A DNA stretch of 19,682 nt from an uncultured Chloroflexota bacterium (GCA_937879875.1 CALFMN010000227.1:1-19682), one strand, 5' to 3'; positions 6,942 to 14,247 are shown, numbered from the stretch's first letter. Notes: generated by a model from the letters alone, not told the origin. A program made the numbers and translations.

Positions 6942-7480
6942 TGAGCGTCCGCGCTGGCGCGGTGCTGCCGCTGCGCGGCCGGCCGGCGCTGTTCGCCGTT
7001 GGCATCTGGGCCGCGCTGCTGCCGCTCTGCGCCGCCCACGCCCACAACCCGCTGCACTTCGCGCTGCTGGCCGGCTTTTCGGCCGTGCTCGTCGCGCTCG
7101 CCGTCTGCGACGCGACGACGATGCTGCTGCCGAACAAGCTGACCTATCCGGCCATCCTGGCGGCGGTCGCGCTCGGCTGGGCCTGGCCGGCGCACAGCTT
7201 CACCGCGACGATCGCCGGCGGCTTTGCCGGCTTCGCGATCATGTTCGCCCTCTTCGCCTTCGTGCCGGGCTTCGGCGCCGGCGACGTCAAGCTCTGCGGG
7301 CTGATCGGACTGCTGGTGGGCTGGCCGCTGGTGCTGTACGCGTTGACGGCGGGCGTGCTGCTCAATGGGCTCGTGGTATTGCTGGGGCTGGCGGTCGGCA
7401 AGCTGCGGCTGCGCGGCGCCATGCCCTACGGGCCGGGCCTGATCGCCGGGGCGCTGCTGATCCTGCTGCGGGCGCATTGA
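6941..7480 (+). CDS. Prepilin peptidase, A24 family, minimal TadV/CpaA-like form
   Basis: This 179-aa polytopic membrane protein is almost entirely hydrophobic helices. The two catalytic aspartates of the A24 aspartic peptidases are visible: D57 in AVCDATTMLLPNKLTYP, and D115 in the signature GFGAGDVKL. The PYGPGLIAGA motif sits near the C-terminus. Such enzymes cut the leader of type IV or Flp prepilins at the cytoplasmic face of the membrane. Length and content match the short TadV/CpaA class without the N-terminal cytoplasmic methyltransferase region of PilD. It overlaps the ATPase stop by 1 nt. No prepilin substrate is encoded in this window, so the pilus genes must lie elsewhere, or the enzyme serves another class III signal peptide. 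Confidence 0.92.
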   Translation: MSVRAGAVLPLRGRPALFAVGIWAALLPLCAAHAHNPLHFALLAGFSAVLVALAVCDATTMLLPNKLTYPAILAAVALGWAWPAHSFTATIAGGFAGFAIMFALFAFVPGFGAGDVKLCGLIGLLVGWPLVLYALTAGVLLNGLVVLLGLAVGKLRLRGAMPYGPGLIAGALLILLRAH

Positions 7481-7551
7481 ACGGGTGCGGCCCGTGAGCT
7501 GCCTGATCTCGACCTGGATGACCGCCATGACCGGGCGGAAAGGAGCGCGGC

Positions 7552-8220
7552 ATGGCGATGCAGACCAGCACGGCGCGGGCAGACGCAGCGGCAAGCGATC
7601 GGCGCCGCGCTGCACGTGCGCGGGCCTGGGATCTCGCCAGCAAAGTGCTGCTCGTCGCCGTCTTCACCGTCTTCGCCGTGGCCCACTACCAGCACTGGCG
7701 CACGACCGGCGAGGCGACGGGCCTCGGCCTTGTCCTGCAGGAGGCGCTCACCGCGCTGCTCTTTTTGGTGCGCCGCACGCCGCGCCGGACATCGACCGCA
7801 CCCACCGATTGGCTGCTGGCCACCGGCGGCAGCTTCGCGATCCTGCTGGCGCGCCCAGCGAGCCATGCCCTCTGGGGTTTGGATGCGGTGGCGATCGTGC
7901 TGCAGTGGGCGGGGCTGGTGGGCTGCCTGCTGGCGCTGGGCGTACTGGGCCGTAGCTTCGGCGTGGTGGCCGCGGACCGCGGTTTGCGCACGCGCGGGCC
8001 GTACACCATTGTGCGGCACCCGGTCTACGCCTCATATCTGATTACCGAAGTGGGCTACGTGCTGCAAAACCCGAGCGTCTGGAACCTCGGCCTCGTACTG
8101 ATCGTGACTGCCTGCCAGGTCGGCCGTATTCGCGCGGAAGAGCGCGTGCTGGCCGAAGATCCCGCCTGGGCCGTGTTCGCGCAACGCACGCGCTGGCGCC
8201 TGCTGCCGGGCGTGTTTTAA
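7552..8220 (+). CDS. Isoprenylcysteine carboxyl methyltransferase-like membrane protein
   Basis: The product is 222 aa with about four to five hydrophobic helices. The conserved C-terminal SAM-binding region of the ICMT/PEMT superfamily is present: RTRGPYTIVRHPVYASYL (RHPxY at 155-159) and RIRAEERVL (194-200, the ExExxL-type element). Bacterial members methylate carboxyl groups or lipid-like substrates at the membrane; the true substrate is usually unknown. ATG 7552 is preceded by AAGGAG with a 7-nt gap. It starts 71 nt after the prepilin peptidase, in the same direction, so it may be the last gene of that operon or a separate unit. A hairpin follows 6 nt after the stop. A role in pilin modification would be speculation. 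Confidence 0.82.
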   Translation: MAMQTSTARADAAASDRRRAARARAWDLASKVLLVAVFTVFAVAHYQHWRTTGEATGLGLVLQEALTALLFLVRRTPRRTSTAPTDWLLATGGSFAILLARPASHALWGLDAVAIVLQWAGLVGCLLALGVLGRSFGVVAADRGLRTRGPYTIVRHPVYASYLITEVGYVLQNPSVWNLGLVLIVTACQVGRIRAEERVLAEDPAWAVFAQRTRWRLLPGVF

Positions 8221-8226
8221 CTCCGC

Positions 8227-8244
8227 GCCCGGCGGGCGCCGGGC
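8227..8244 (+). terminator. Terminator-like hairpin after the ICMT-like gene
   Basis: GCCCGGC (8227-8233) and GCCGGGC (8238-8244) form a 7-bp GC stem with a 4-nt loop, starting 6 nt after the stop. No T-run follows, so intrinsic termination is plausible but not certain. Confidence 0.5.
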
Positions 8245-8283
8245 TGCCGCGGACGGCTCACGGGCCTGCGATCTATGAACTTG

Positions 8284-8302
8284 TTCACACAGTTGGTGTG
8301 AA
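8284..8302. promoter_or_regulatory. Perfect inverted repeat TTCACACAGTTGGTGTGAA (operator candidate)
   Basis: The arms TTCACAC and GTGTGAA are 7 bp with a 5-nt centre, located 92 nt upstream of the GrpB-like gene in an A/T-richer patch. The size and symmetry suit a dimeric helix-turn-helix repressor. A possible -10 (TACACT, 8334-8339) lies downstream, but no -35 is properly spaced. Confidence 0.35.
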
Positions 8303-8380
8303 GTTTGCTGCACGCCGCCCAGGCGATCAGGCCTACACTCCACCCTGCTGCGCCGGCGCGCGAGACGCCGCCAGACCTGC

Positions 8381-8386
8381 CGGAGG
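8381..8386 (+). promoter_or_regulatory. Ribosome binding site that sets the GTG start at 8394
   Basis: CGGAGG lies 7 nt before the GTG at 8394. An upstream in-frame ATG at 8298 would add 32 residues unlike the family and lacks such a site. Confidence 0.6.
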
Positions 8387-8393
8387 CCGCGAT

Positions 8394-8918
8394 GTGACCG
8401 GCGGCATCGTCATCGTTGCGTATGACCCCGCCTGGCCCGGCATCTACGAGCGTGAAGCAGGCTGCATCAGGGAAGCGCTTGCCGGCCGCTGCATCGCCCT
8501 CGAACACATCGGCAGCACCGCCGTGCCGGGCCTCGCGGCGAAGCCGATCGTCGATCTCATGACCGGCATCGCGAGCCTCGGCGACGCATCAACCTGCGTC
8601 GCCTCGCTGCAAGGCATCGGCTACGAGTTCCACCCCGAGGTCACGGCACAGCTGGGCATGGACGACGATCGCCTGTTCGTGAAGCGCTCGCGCGGCAGCG
8701 TCGCTGTCCATCTCCATCTCACCGAATACATCGGCGCCTTCTGGCAGGAGAAGCTGCTCTTCCGCGACTTTCTGCGCACGCACCCCGACACGGCCACGCA
8801 GTATGCCGCGCTCAAACGCACGCTTGCCCCGCGCTTCAGCGACGGTCCGTCGTATTCGACTGCCAAGACGGAGTTCATCCAGGCCGTGCTGGGCCGGGCG
8901 CGCCGCGCCAGCGCGTAG
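8394..8918 (+). CDS. GrpB family protein (UPF0157, nucleotidyltransferase fold)
   Basis: The 174-aa product is the normal family length. Signatures are IVIVAYDPAWPGIYEREA at the N-terminus (family V-x-Y-[DN]-P-x-W), EHIGSTAVPGLAAKPIVDL (37-55), which resembles the nucleotide-binding GS...D region of pol-beta-type transferases, and VAVHLHL. The C-terminus has FRDFLRTHPDTATQYAALKRTLA and YSTAKTEFIQAVL, both characteristic. The biochemical role of this family is not firmly known; a link to coenzyme A biosynthesis (dephospho-CoA kinase fusions) exists for some members. It stands alone here, converging on the methyltransferase gene 32 bp away. The family call is firm, the function is not. Confidence 0.9.
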   Translation: MTGGIVIVAYDPAWPGIYEREAGCIREALAGRCIALEHIGSTAVPGLAAKPIVDLMTGIASLGDASTCVASLQGIGYEFHPEVTAQLGMDDDRLFVKRSRGSVAVHLHLTEYIGAFWQEKLLFRDFLRTHPDTATQYAALKRTLAPRFSDGPSYSTAKTEFIQAVLGRARRASA

Positions 8919-8950
8919 TCGGCGGAAGACAGGCCGGCGGTCCCGCGGGC

Positions 8951-9658
8951 TCAGGCCGGCCGCTCGCCCCAGACGCAGTAGCGCACGTAGTCCCGCGGCT
9001 CGCGGCCTTCGGCCAGGGCGCGGGCGCGCTGCGCTGCCACGATCGCCTCGAGCGGCTCGATCTGCACGTTAATGAGCCTGTGAGCGACCAGCAGCTCCGC
9101 TACGCGTGCGGCCGGCGCACCGCCGAGGAACGGCAGCGCCGCCTCGACTTCCGCGCCGTAGACACCGCCGGTCGCCGCTTCGCCGGCGGCCGCGGGCAGC
9201 CGCCATTCGCCGTCCACGATCGCCACGCGGCCGCCCGGGCGCATGAGCCGGACCCATGCCGTCAGCGCTGCTTCGGGATGCGGCAGCGTCCAGAACAGGT
9301 GGCGGCTGACCAGCAGATCGAAGCTCTCGTCCGCGAAGTCCGGCGCCTCAGCATCACCAGTGACGAAGGTCGCCTCAAGACCGGCGCGTCGTGCCTTCGC
9401 TCGCGCCTGGGCGATCATCTCGGGCGCGAGGTCGCTGCCGGTGACGTGGTGGCCGCGCGCCGCAAGCAGCAACGCGAGAAAGCCGGCGCCGCAGCCCACG
9501 TCCAGCACAGCGCGCGCGCGGCCCGGCGGCGCCAGCCGATCCAGCAGCCGCTCCCAGGCGCCGCGCTCGTCTTCACCATGGATCGCGTGGTCGCCCTGCT
9601 GGTCGAAGGTCGCCGCCTGCTCGCTCCAGTAGCGGCCGATCGCCTCTTTCGCCTGCAT
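8951..9658 (-). CDS. Class I SAM-dependent methyltransferase
   Basis: The product is 235 aa. It has a Rossmann-fold methyltransferase core: motif I VLDVGCGAGFLA (51-62), acidic residue SDLAPEM (75-81), motif II region VTGDAEAPDFADESFDLLVSRHLFWTLPHPEAAL (split over 99-131), and motif III LMRPGGRVAIVDGEW. The N-terminal IGRYWSEQAATFDQ is typical of UbiE/arsenite-methyltransferase-like small-molecule methyltransferases. Substrate is unknown. I chose the ATG at 9658 because GGGAG lies 7 nt upstream on the minus strand and the protein then starts at the conserved domain. The open frame to 9775 adds a low-quality extension. It converges on the GrpB-like gene. Confidence 0.9.
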   Translation of the reverse strand: MQAKEAIGRYWSEQAATFDQQGDHAIHGEDERGAWERLLDRLAPPGRARAVLDVGCGAGFLALLLAARGHHVTGSDLAPEMIAQARAKARRAGLEATFVTGDAEAPDFADESFDLLVSRHLFWTLPHPEAALTAWVRLMRPGGRVAIVDGEWRLPAAAGEAATGGVYGAEVEAALPFLGGAPAARVAELLVAHRLINVQIEPLEAIVAAQRARALAEGREPRDYVRYCVWGERPA

Positions 9659-9873
9659 GTGTCTGCTCCCGTCTCCGCGGCTGGCCGCGGCGTGCCTTCG
9701 AAGATCCGGCCGAGGGGGTGAGTCGTGAGTGGGAATAGGGAGACGGTGAATCCGTGGCTCCATTTCACCAGGCACCGCCCTGCTCGGCCAGGGCCTCGTG
9801 CGTCAGCCCCGCCGCCGCCGCGGGCCGGGGCGCGCCAGAAGCGTCCGTCGGCGCCGCCAGGGCGGCGACCCGC

Positions 9874-9900
9874 ACAGTTGCCAACTGTACGGGTAACTGT
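9874..9900. promoter_or_regulatory. 15-bp palindrome ACAGTTGCCAACTGT plus a third half-site
   Basis: ACAGTTG and CAACTGT flank a single central C (9874-9888). AACTGT recurs 12 bp downstream (9895-9900). The cluster sits in the gene-free gap 9659-10005, between the methyltransferase (read leftwards) and the cupin/small-ORF region. It looks like an operator for a dimeric repressor; no regulator gene is adjacent. I see nothing else supported in that gap. Confidence 0.35.
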
Positions 9901-10005
9901 GTGAGTTGTGTGTGGTGGGGCGCCGCCGCCGGCCACATCATATCGCCAGCGGACACGACCGGCGCCAGCCGTCGGCGCCCGCTCGCAGCAACCTGGAGGT
10001 CGACT

Positions 10006-10170
10006 ATGGAACCCCTCGGAATGCTCACCCAGCTCGTCGCCGAACTGGAGTGGCGGCAGCGCTCACCCGTCACTCGTTACCCCGTCGCGTGCGCGGGCGC
10101 GAAGAACACGAGCAGCGCCAGCTCTTCCGTGATTTCGGAGAAGCGGTGCTCCGCGTTTGCGGCCACGTAG
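10006..10170 (+). CDS. Possible small protein with strong RBS, antisense to the cupin 3' end
   Basis: The frame encodes 54 aa starting MEPLGMLTQLVAELEWRQRS. A near-ideal GGAGGT lies 5 nt before the ATG. The first ~25 codons are outside any other gene; the rest runs antisense through the 3' part of the cupin gene, where its Ala/Ser-rich sequence looks like a shadow translation. It may be a remnant of a truncated gene start, a short leader peptide, or chance. I do not recognise it. Confidence 0.25.
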   Translation: MEPLGMLTQLVAELEWRQRSPVTRYPVACAGAKNTSSASSSVISEKRCSAFAAT

Positions 10171-10400
10171 ATCGTATCGCCGGGACCGATCGGTCGTTCT
10201 TCGTCGGCCACGCGCACGCGGGCGTGGCCGCGCAGCACATGGTAAATCTCGTCTTCGGCGTGCGGCTGCTGCGGGTCCTTTGCGCCCGCGGGCAGCACGT
10301 AGACGCCCGCGCTGAGCGCCGGCACGCGCAAAAACTCGTGATAGAGCCGGCCGGCCTGCCGCTGCGCGACGAACAGATCCTCAGGGGAAAAGGCCTGCAC
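10077..10400 (-). CDS. Small cupin-domain protein
   Basis: This 107-aa single-domain beta-barrel cupin has motif 1 GAKDPQQPHAEDEIYHVLRGHARVRV (split over about 39-64; H47, E49 and E51 are candidate metal ligands, the first His of the classic HxH replaced by Gln). Motif 2 is GPGDTIYVAANAEHRF (H85). Such proteins bind a divalent metal and may act as isomerases, dioxygenases or simple ligand binders; no reaction can be assigned. The GTG start at 10400 has AAGGAG 8 nt upstream on the minus strand. The C-terminal ELALLVFFAPAHATG completes the barrel. No operon partners are evident. Confidence 0.85.
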   Translation of the reverse strand: MQAFSPEDLFVAQRQAGRLYHEFLRVPALSAGVYVLPAGAKDPQQPHAEDEIYHVLRGHARVRVADEERPIGPGDTIYVAANAEHRFSEITEELALLVFFAPAHATG

Positions 10401-11024
10401 GGGGTTTGCTCCTTCCGTCGCCGCTCGCCGGCCGGGGTAGTACTCAGTATCGCACGCGCCGGCGGACGGCCGCCCGAGGGGGTGCGCCCCTGTGGTGGCG
10501 AAGTCGTTGAGGAATAATTCAATAGATACACTATTGCCACATTCTCCGTGTCAGATTCTTTGCATAGAGCCGTAACAACTCGTTCAGCGCAGCGTTATAA
10601 ACGTGCCGAACCTTGCCGTTCGGCGCGGCGGCCGCGAGTGCCGCTTACCGCCGCCGCTCATTATGTGCCCGGAATCGCCGGAATGCGGCTTCGCGCTGTG
10701 CTCCCGCACGGCGCCCTGACCCCGCGTAGCCGTCCGGCAGAGACCGAAGGGTACGGCGTTGTGCTGCCGTTCCTCTTCGCCTCTGGCGGCGAGGATAGAG
10801 AGGAGGCAACGCCGGCTTCTTGCCACTCGCTCATGGGCGGCTGGTCCCCGCACCCTTGCGCCATATCCTGCCGCCGCACGCTTGCGCTCCTTTCTCGCGA
10901 TGGTTTCAAGCGGCGGCTGGCGCTCTTCGTACCCGTGCCGTGACGGCGCGGGTTCCGGTCTGTTCGGCGCCGTGTTGATCTTCACCAGGAATGCACACGG
11001 GATACACGGTCAGGGAGATTACTT
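10401..11024. other. Gene-poor stretch with an AT-rich patch and scattered hairpins
   Basis: No open frame here has protein-like composition or a ribosome binding site. The 10505-10600 part is notably A/T-rich for this genome and holds an inverted repeat (10520-10536). Further on, ACCCGTGCCG/CGGCGCGGGT (10931-10953) forms an 11-bp stem with one wobble and a TGA loop. I find no tRNA, no known riboswitch core and no well-spaced promoter hexamers. It may carry the promoter and long leader of the 11025 gene, or an unrecognised ncRNA. Confidence 0.4.
10520..10536. promoter_or_regulatory. Inverted repeat CAATAGATACACTATTG (operator candidate)
   Basis: CAATAG (10520-10525) and CTATTG (10531-10536) flank a 5-nt centre inside the most A/T-rich stretch between the cupin and the exported-protein cluster. 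It could be a repressor site for the minus-strand cupin, 120 bp away. Confidence 0.3.
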
Positions 11025-12575
11025 ATGAGACGCCTGTTCCTCGCGTGTGTGGCGCTCGCGCTCGTCTTTACGGCGTTGCCGCTGATCGCCGCCGACTCCC
11101 CTGCACGGGCGCAGACCCCGCCCACCGCGACTCCACCTCCTCCTACAACCCCCGATCAAGAAGCCTTACGACAGCAGTTCGGCGGCTGGCTTAACGGTCT
11201 GCAAGATGTTATCGGTACAATGAAGGCCAACCCCGCCACGGCGCAGGCGCTCGCCGCCACGGGCACCGATCCGAGCGGCCAGCTCGCCAGCGCCCAGCAG
11301 CAGGTGTCGCAGCTCACCTCCACGGATCTCGCGGCGCTGCAGACGGCCGTTTCCCAGAATCCGAACTGGCTGCAAATTCCCGGCGAACTCAAGGCGGCGG
11401 TCAGTCCCGGCGGGCACGCCACGGCCCTGCCGTCGCTCGGCATTCCCAATACGAGACTGCTGACCACGCGCGCGGTGCAGCCCGTGCGCCGGCCCTCGGC
11501 GCAGCAGTCGCAGTTCCTGGCCTTTGTGCGCAGCTATAACGGCGGGCCGTCGCCGGCCAACCAGCAGGCCGCGCTCGACGCCTTCAATCCTTTCCGCCCG
11601 AATACAGCTCCGGCCGCGCTGGACGATACGCAGGGCACCTTCGTCGATAGCTGCGAGAGCAGCACCGGCGGCTCGGCGCCCAACTTCAAGGCCAGCGAGC
11701 TGTTCCAGGACGCCTTCATCGCCAACCAGGTGCAGAGCGCCATCCAGGCGATCATGCTGGCCACACCGGGTGTGTTCGCCGCCTTCATCGGCGTCGATGT
11801 GCCCACCGGCGTGAAGATCGCCGAGGCCGCCGCCTGGGGCGTGGCCAACGTCGCCTTCCTCGTGCTCTCGCAGCTCGACGCGATCGCGCTCGACTGCGCC
11901 CAGAACTACTTCCAGGGCATACAGGTCGCCACCCTCCCCACCGACCCGAAGAACCCGAGCAGCAACGTGCCCGGCTCGTCGGAGCAAAGCGTGCTCGATC
12001 TGATTACGAAAGCCACCGGCACACAGCAGCAGATCACGGCCGTCCAGACGACGACCGACACGATCGAGAACTGCCAGATTCAGGGCAAGACCAGCGGCGC
12101 GCCCCAGGCGGGGCCGAACTGCGCGCCCGGTTTGCTCTCGCAGGCCAACACACTCAATACGACGCTGACCACCGACAACGGCCAGGTCGACGAGATCCAG
12201 GACGATACGCAGGTGACGCAGACCTACGTCAACGCCCTGGACAACACGGAAAACACGATCCTCACCAAGGCAAAGCAGGCGATCACCAACCTCAACGCCT
12301 TCCAACTGCTCCAGATCCAGATGGAGATCGAGGCGAACCTCAGCCTGCACGGCAACAACCCGATCGGCCTGTTCGAGACGCCGAAGGCGCAGGGCGGCTA
12401 TCTGGAGATGGTCCACGACATCGTGAAGACCGAGATCCAGAACGAGATCGCCACGGGCAAGGGCGTCGGCAACGCACAGTCGTACCTGTCGCAGGGCGAA
12501 GCGGCGTTTGCCGCCGGCCAGTTCAAGACCGCGTACGGCTTCTACGCGAAGGCCTACCAGGATGCCACGAAGTAA
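11025..12575 (+). CDS. Exported protein, first of two tandem paralogues (unknown family)
   Basis: The product is 516 aa. A signal peptide (MRRLFLACVALALVFTALPLIA, cleavage probably after SPARA) is followed by a Thr/Pro linker and a helical N-domain (QQFGGWLNGLQDVIGTMKAN...). A hydrophobic alanine-rich central segment spans about 235-290 (IQAIMLATPGVFAAF..., AAWGVANVAFLVL). A coiled-coil-like Gln/Thr/Asn region comes next. The C-terminal ~80 residues end VGNAQSYLSQGEAAFAAGQ FKTAYGFYAKAYQ, which resembles one TPR-like helical hairpin. Four cysteines lie in the middle. AGGGAG 7 nt before the ATG supports the start. The downstream gene shares the ALPLIAADSPA signal region and the C-terminal block, so they arose by duplication. 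Export is predicted; function is unknown. Confidence 0.78.
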   Translation: MRRLFLACVALALVFTALPLIAADSPARAQTPPTATPPPPTTPDQEALRQQFGGWLNGLQDVIGTMKANPATAQALAATGTDPSGQLASAQQQVSQLTSTDLAALQTAVSQNPNWLQIPGELKAAVSPGGHATALPSLGIPNTRLLTTRAVQPVRRPSAQQSQFLAFVRSYNGGPSPANQQAALDAFNPFRPNTAPAALDDTQGTFVDSCESSTGGSAPNFKASELFQDAFIANQVQSAIQAIMLATPGVFAAFIGVDVPTGVKIAEAAAWGVANVAFLVLSQLDAIALDCAQNYFQGIQVATLPTDPKNPSSNVPGSSEQSVLDLITKATGTQQQITAVQTTTDTIENCQIQGKTSGAPQAGPNCAPGLLSQANTLNTTLTTDNGQVDEIQDDTQVTQTYVNALDNTENTILTKAKQAITNLNAFQLLQIQMEIEANLSLHGNNPIGLFETPKAQGGYLEMVHDIVKTEIQNEIATGKGVGNAQSYLSQGEAAFAAGQFKTAYGFYAKAYQDATK

Positions 12576-12626
12576 GCGACGGCTCCTCGGCCAGCCGGTC
12601 ACCCGCCTTGTGAGGAGAACTGAGTA

Positions 12627-14156
12627 ATGAAACGCTGGCTCATCATCATCGCGGCCGTCGCGCTGATCGTCGCGGCGCTGCCGTTGATCGCGGCCGATTC
12701 GCCCGCCGTCGTACAGGGCGCCGGCCCCAATGCCACGCCGCAGGCCGGCAACCACGGCAACGGCAATACTGCCTCGCCGCCGACGAACGGCGACGACGAG
12801 AACTTCCGCAAAGACTTGAAGACCTACTTCGCCGGCATGCAGGACGCGTGGAACGCCCTGCAGCAGAACCCGAATACGAGCCACCATCTCGGCAAGAACA
12901 CCGTGCATGACCCCGGCTCGGCGCTGAAGATCGCGCAGCAGCACGTCGATTCGCTCAACGCAACCGAGCTGCGCGAGTTGAAGAAGCGCTTCGGCCAGGA
13001 CTCTGCCTGGCGCGACCAGCCGGAAAAGCTCAAGGCGCTGATTACCAGCGTCGGCCCCGGCAACGGCGCCGGCCCCGGCGGCGGTGGTCGGCACAGCAGC
13101 GCCCTGCCGGGCAACACTGCTGGTGGCGGCAACGCGCTGGCGAGCGCGGCCATGCCCGACTACGCCATGCCCGCCTCGCTGACCGCACTGTTCGGCTCGC
13201 TGGCCAGCACGCCGCTGCATGTTGACGCGCGGACGGTGGAAGACGCGCTGGCAGTAACGCCGGCCGCAGGCTTCCCCGAGCCGTATCTCGCGCCGGACTG
13301 CAACAGTCCGGGCAACGCGAAGACGCTCTTCTACGCCTATTGGGCCGCGGCCGACGCGGCGGCCATCGCCAACGCCATCGCCTCCGGCGCGCCGGACGGC
13401 GCCGACTTCGCCGCGGTCACGATCGTCGCCGGTGTCGCCTTCGGCGTGGCCAACGGCATCGCGATCGAGCTGCAGAAGGAGCTGACCTTCGCCACGGACT
13501 GCATCACCTTCGCCTTCAACCAGCAGTTGATCAGCACCTTCCCGCAGGATCCGAGCAACCCCGGCAGCTTTATCCCGGCTTCCTCACAGATCAGCATCAA
13601 TGCGCTCGCCTTACTCTCCGGCCAGATCCAGACCATTCTCAACAACGTACAGAACGACGTGAATCTGATCACCCAGGATCTGGCCAGCCTGATCAACAAG
13701 CTCGGCACCGCGCAGAACACGGCGACGCAAATCAACAACACAGCCACCGTGCTGCAAGGGCAGACCGACACCTTGCAGACCACCGTTGGCCAGCCCAACG
13801 ACGGCACGGACAACACCTCCAACGGGCTGGCGAACGACATCAACGGACATATGGACACCTTGCTCGGCAACATCTCCGCCTTCCAGGCGCTGAGCATCCA
13901 GATGGAGATCGAGCGCAACCTGGCCGTCTCCTCGCAGCCGCCGCTGGCGATCTTCGCGTTGCCGAAGGCGAACGGAGGCTATCTGGAGACGACGCGGGCG
14001 ATCGTGGCGAGCACGATCGCCAACCTCACGGCCGCGGGGCAGGGCGTCGGAAACTCGCAGTCGTTCCTCTCCCAGGGCGACGCCGCGGCAGCCACCGGCC
14101 AGTTCGAGACGGCGTACGAGGACTACGCCACGGCGTATCAGTCCGCGGTGCAGTAA
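12627..14156 (+). CDS. Exported protein, second tandem paralogue (unknown family)
   Basis: The product is 509 aa. The signal peptide MKRWLIIIAAVALIVAALPLI is followed by AADSPA, identical to the upstream paralogue, then an Asn/Gly-rich linker and a helical N-domain (FRKDLKTYFAGMQDAWNALQQNP). A Gly-rich stretch lies at about 148-160, and an alanine-rich hydrophobic segment follows (AAADAAAIANAIA..., VTIVAGVAFGVANGIAIEL). A long Asn/Gln/Thr coiled-coil-like region comes next. The C-terminal block has QMEIERNLA, PKANGGYLETTRAIV and VGNSQSFLSQGDAAAATGQ, then FETAYEDYATAYQ, aligning closely with 11025-12575. ATG 12627 has GAGGAG 9 nt upstream and lies 51 nt after the first paralogue, so one operon is likely. 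The pair diverge mostly in linkers and the middle. Function is unknown. Confidence 0.78.
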   Translation: MKRWLIIIAAVALIVAALPLIAADSPAVVQGAGPNATPQAGNHGNGNTASPPTNGDDENFRKDLKTYFAGMQDAWNALQQNPNTSHHLGKNTVHDPGSALKIAQQHVDSLNATELRELKKRFGQDSAWRDQPEKLKALITSVGPGNGAGPGGGGRHSSALPGNTAGGGNALASAAMPDYAMPASLTALFGSLASTPLHVDARTVEDALAVTPAAGFPEPYLAPDCNSPGNAKTLFYAYWAAADAAAIANAIASGAPDGADFAAVTIVAGVAFGVANGIAIELQKELTFATDCITFAFNQQLISTFPQDPSNPGSFIPASSQISINALALLSGQIQTILNNVQNDVNLITQDLASLINKLGTAQNTATQINNTATVLQGQTDTLQTTVGQPNDGTDNTSNGLANDINGHMDTLLGNISAFQALSIQMEIERNLAVSSQPPLAIFALPKANGGYLETTRAIVASTIANLTAAGQGVGNSQSFLSQGDAAAATGQFETAYEDYATAYQSAVQ

Positions 14157-14247
14157 GCGCTGGTCCGGCCTCTCTCCCGTAGTGGCCGGCGTTTGGCGGC
14201 GGGACGGCACGCGTCCGTTCCGTCGTCAAATGCCGAACCGGCAAAGC

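Noticed and set aside
4478..7480. A complete Flp/Tad pilus locus
   Set aside because: Only the peptidase and a possible accessory ATPase are present. No pilin, TadA motor, TadB/C platform or secretin genes are in the window.
10548..10943. 131-aa frame in the gene-poor gap
   Set aside because: It has no SD and no recognisable pattern. The opposite strand has an equally long meaningless frame.
11166..13220. 684-aa open frame on the minus strand across both exported paralogues
   Set aside because: It is Arg/Gly/Val-rich without domain motifs, opposite two genes with signal peptides, good SDs and mutual homology. It is a GC-driven shadow.
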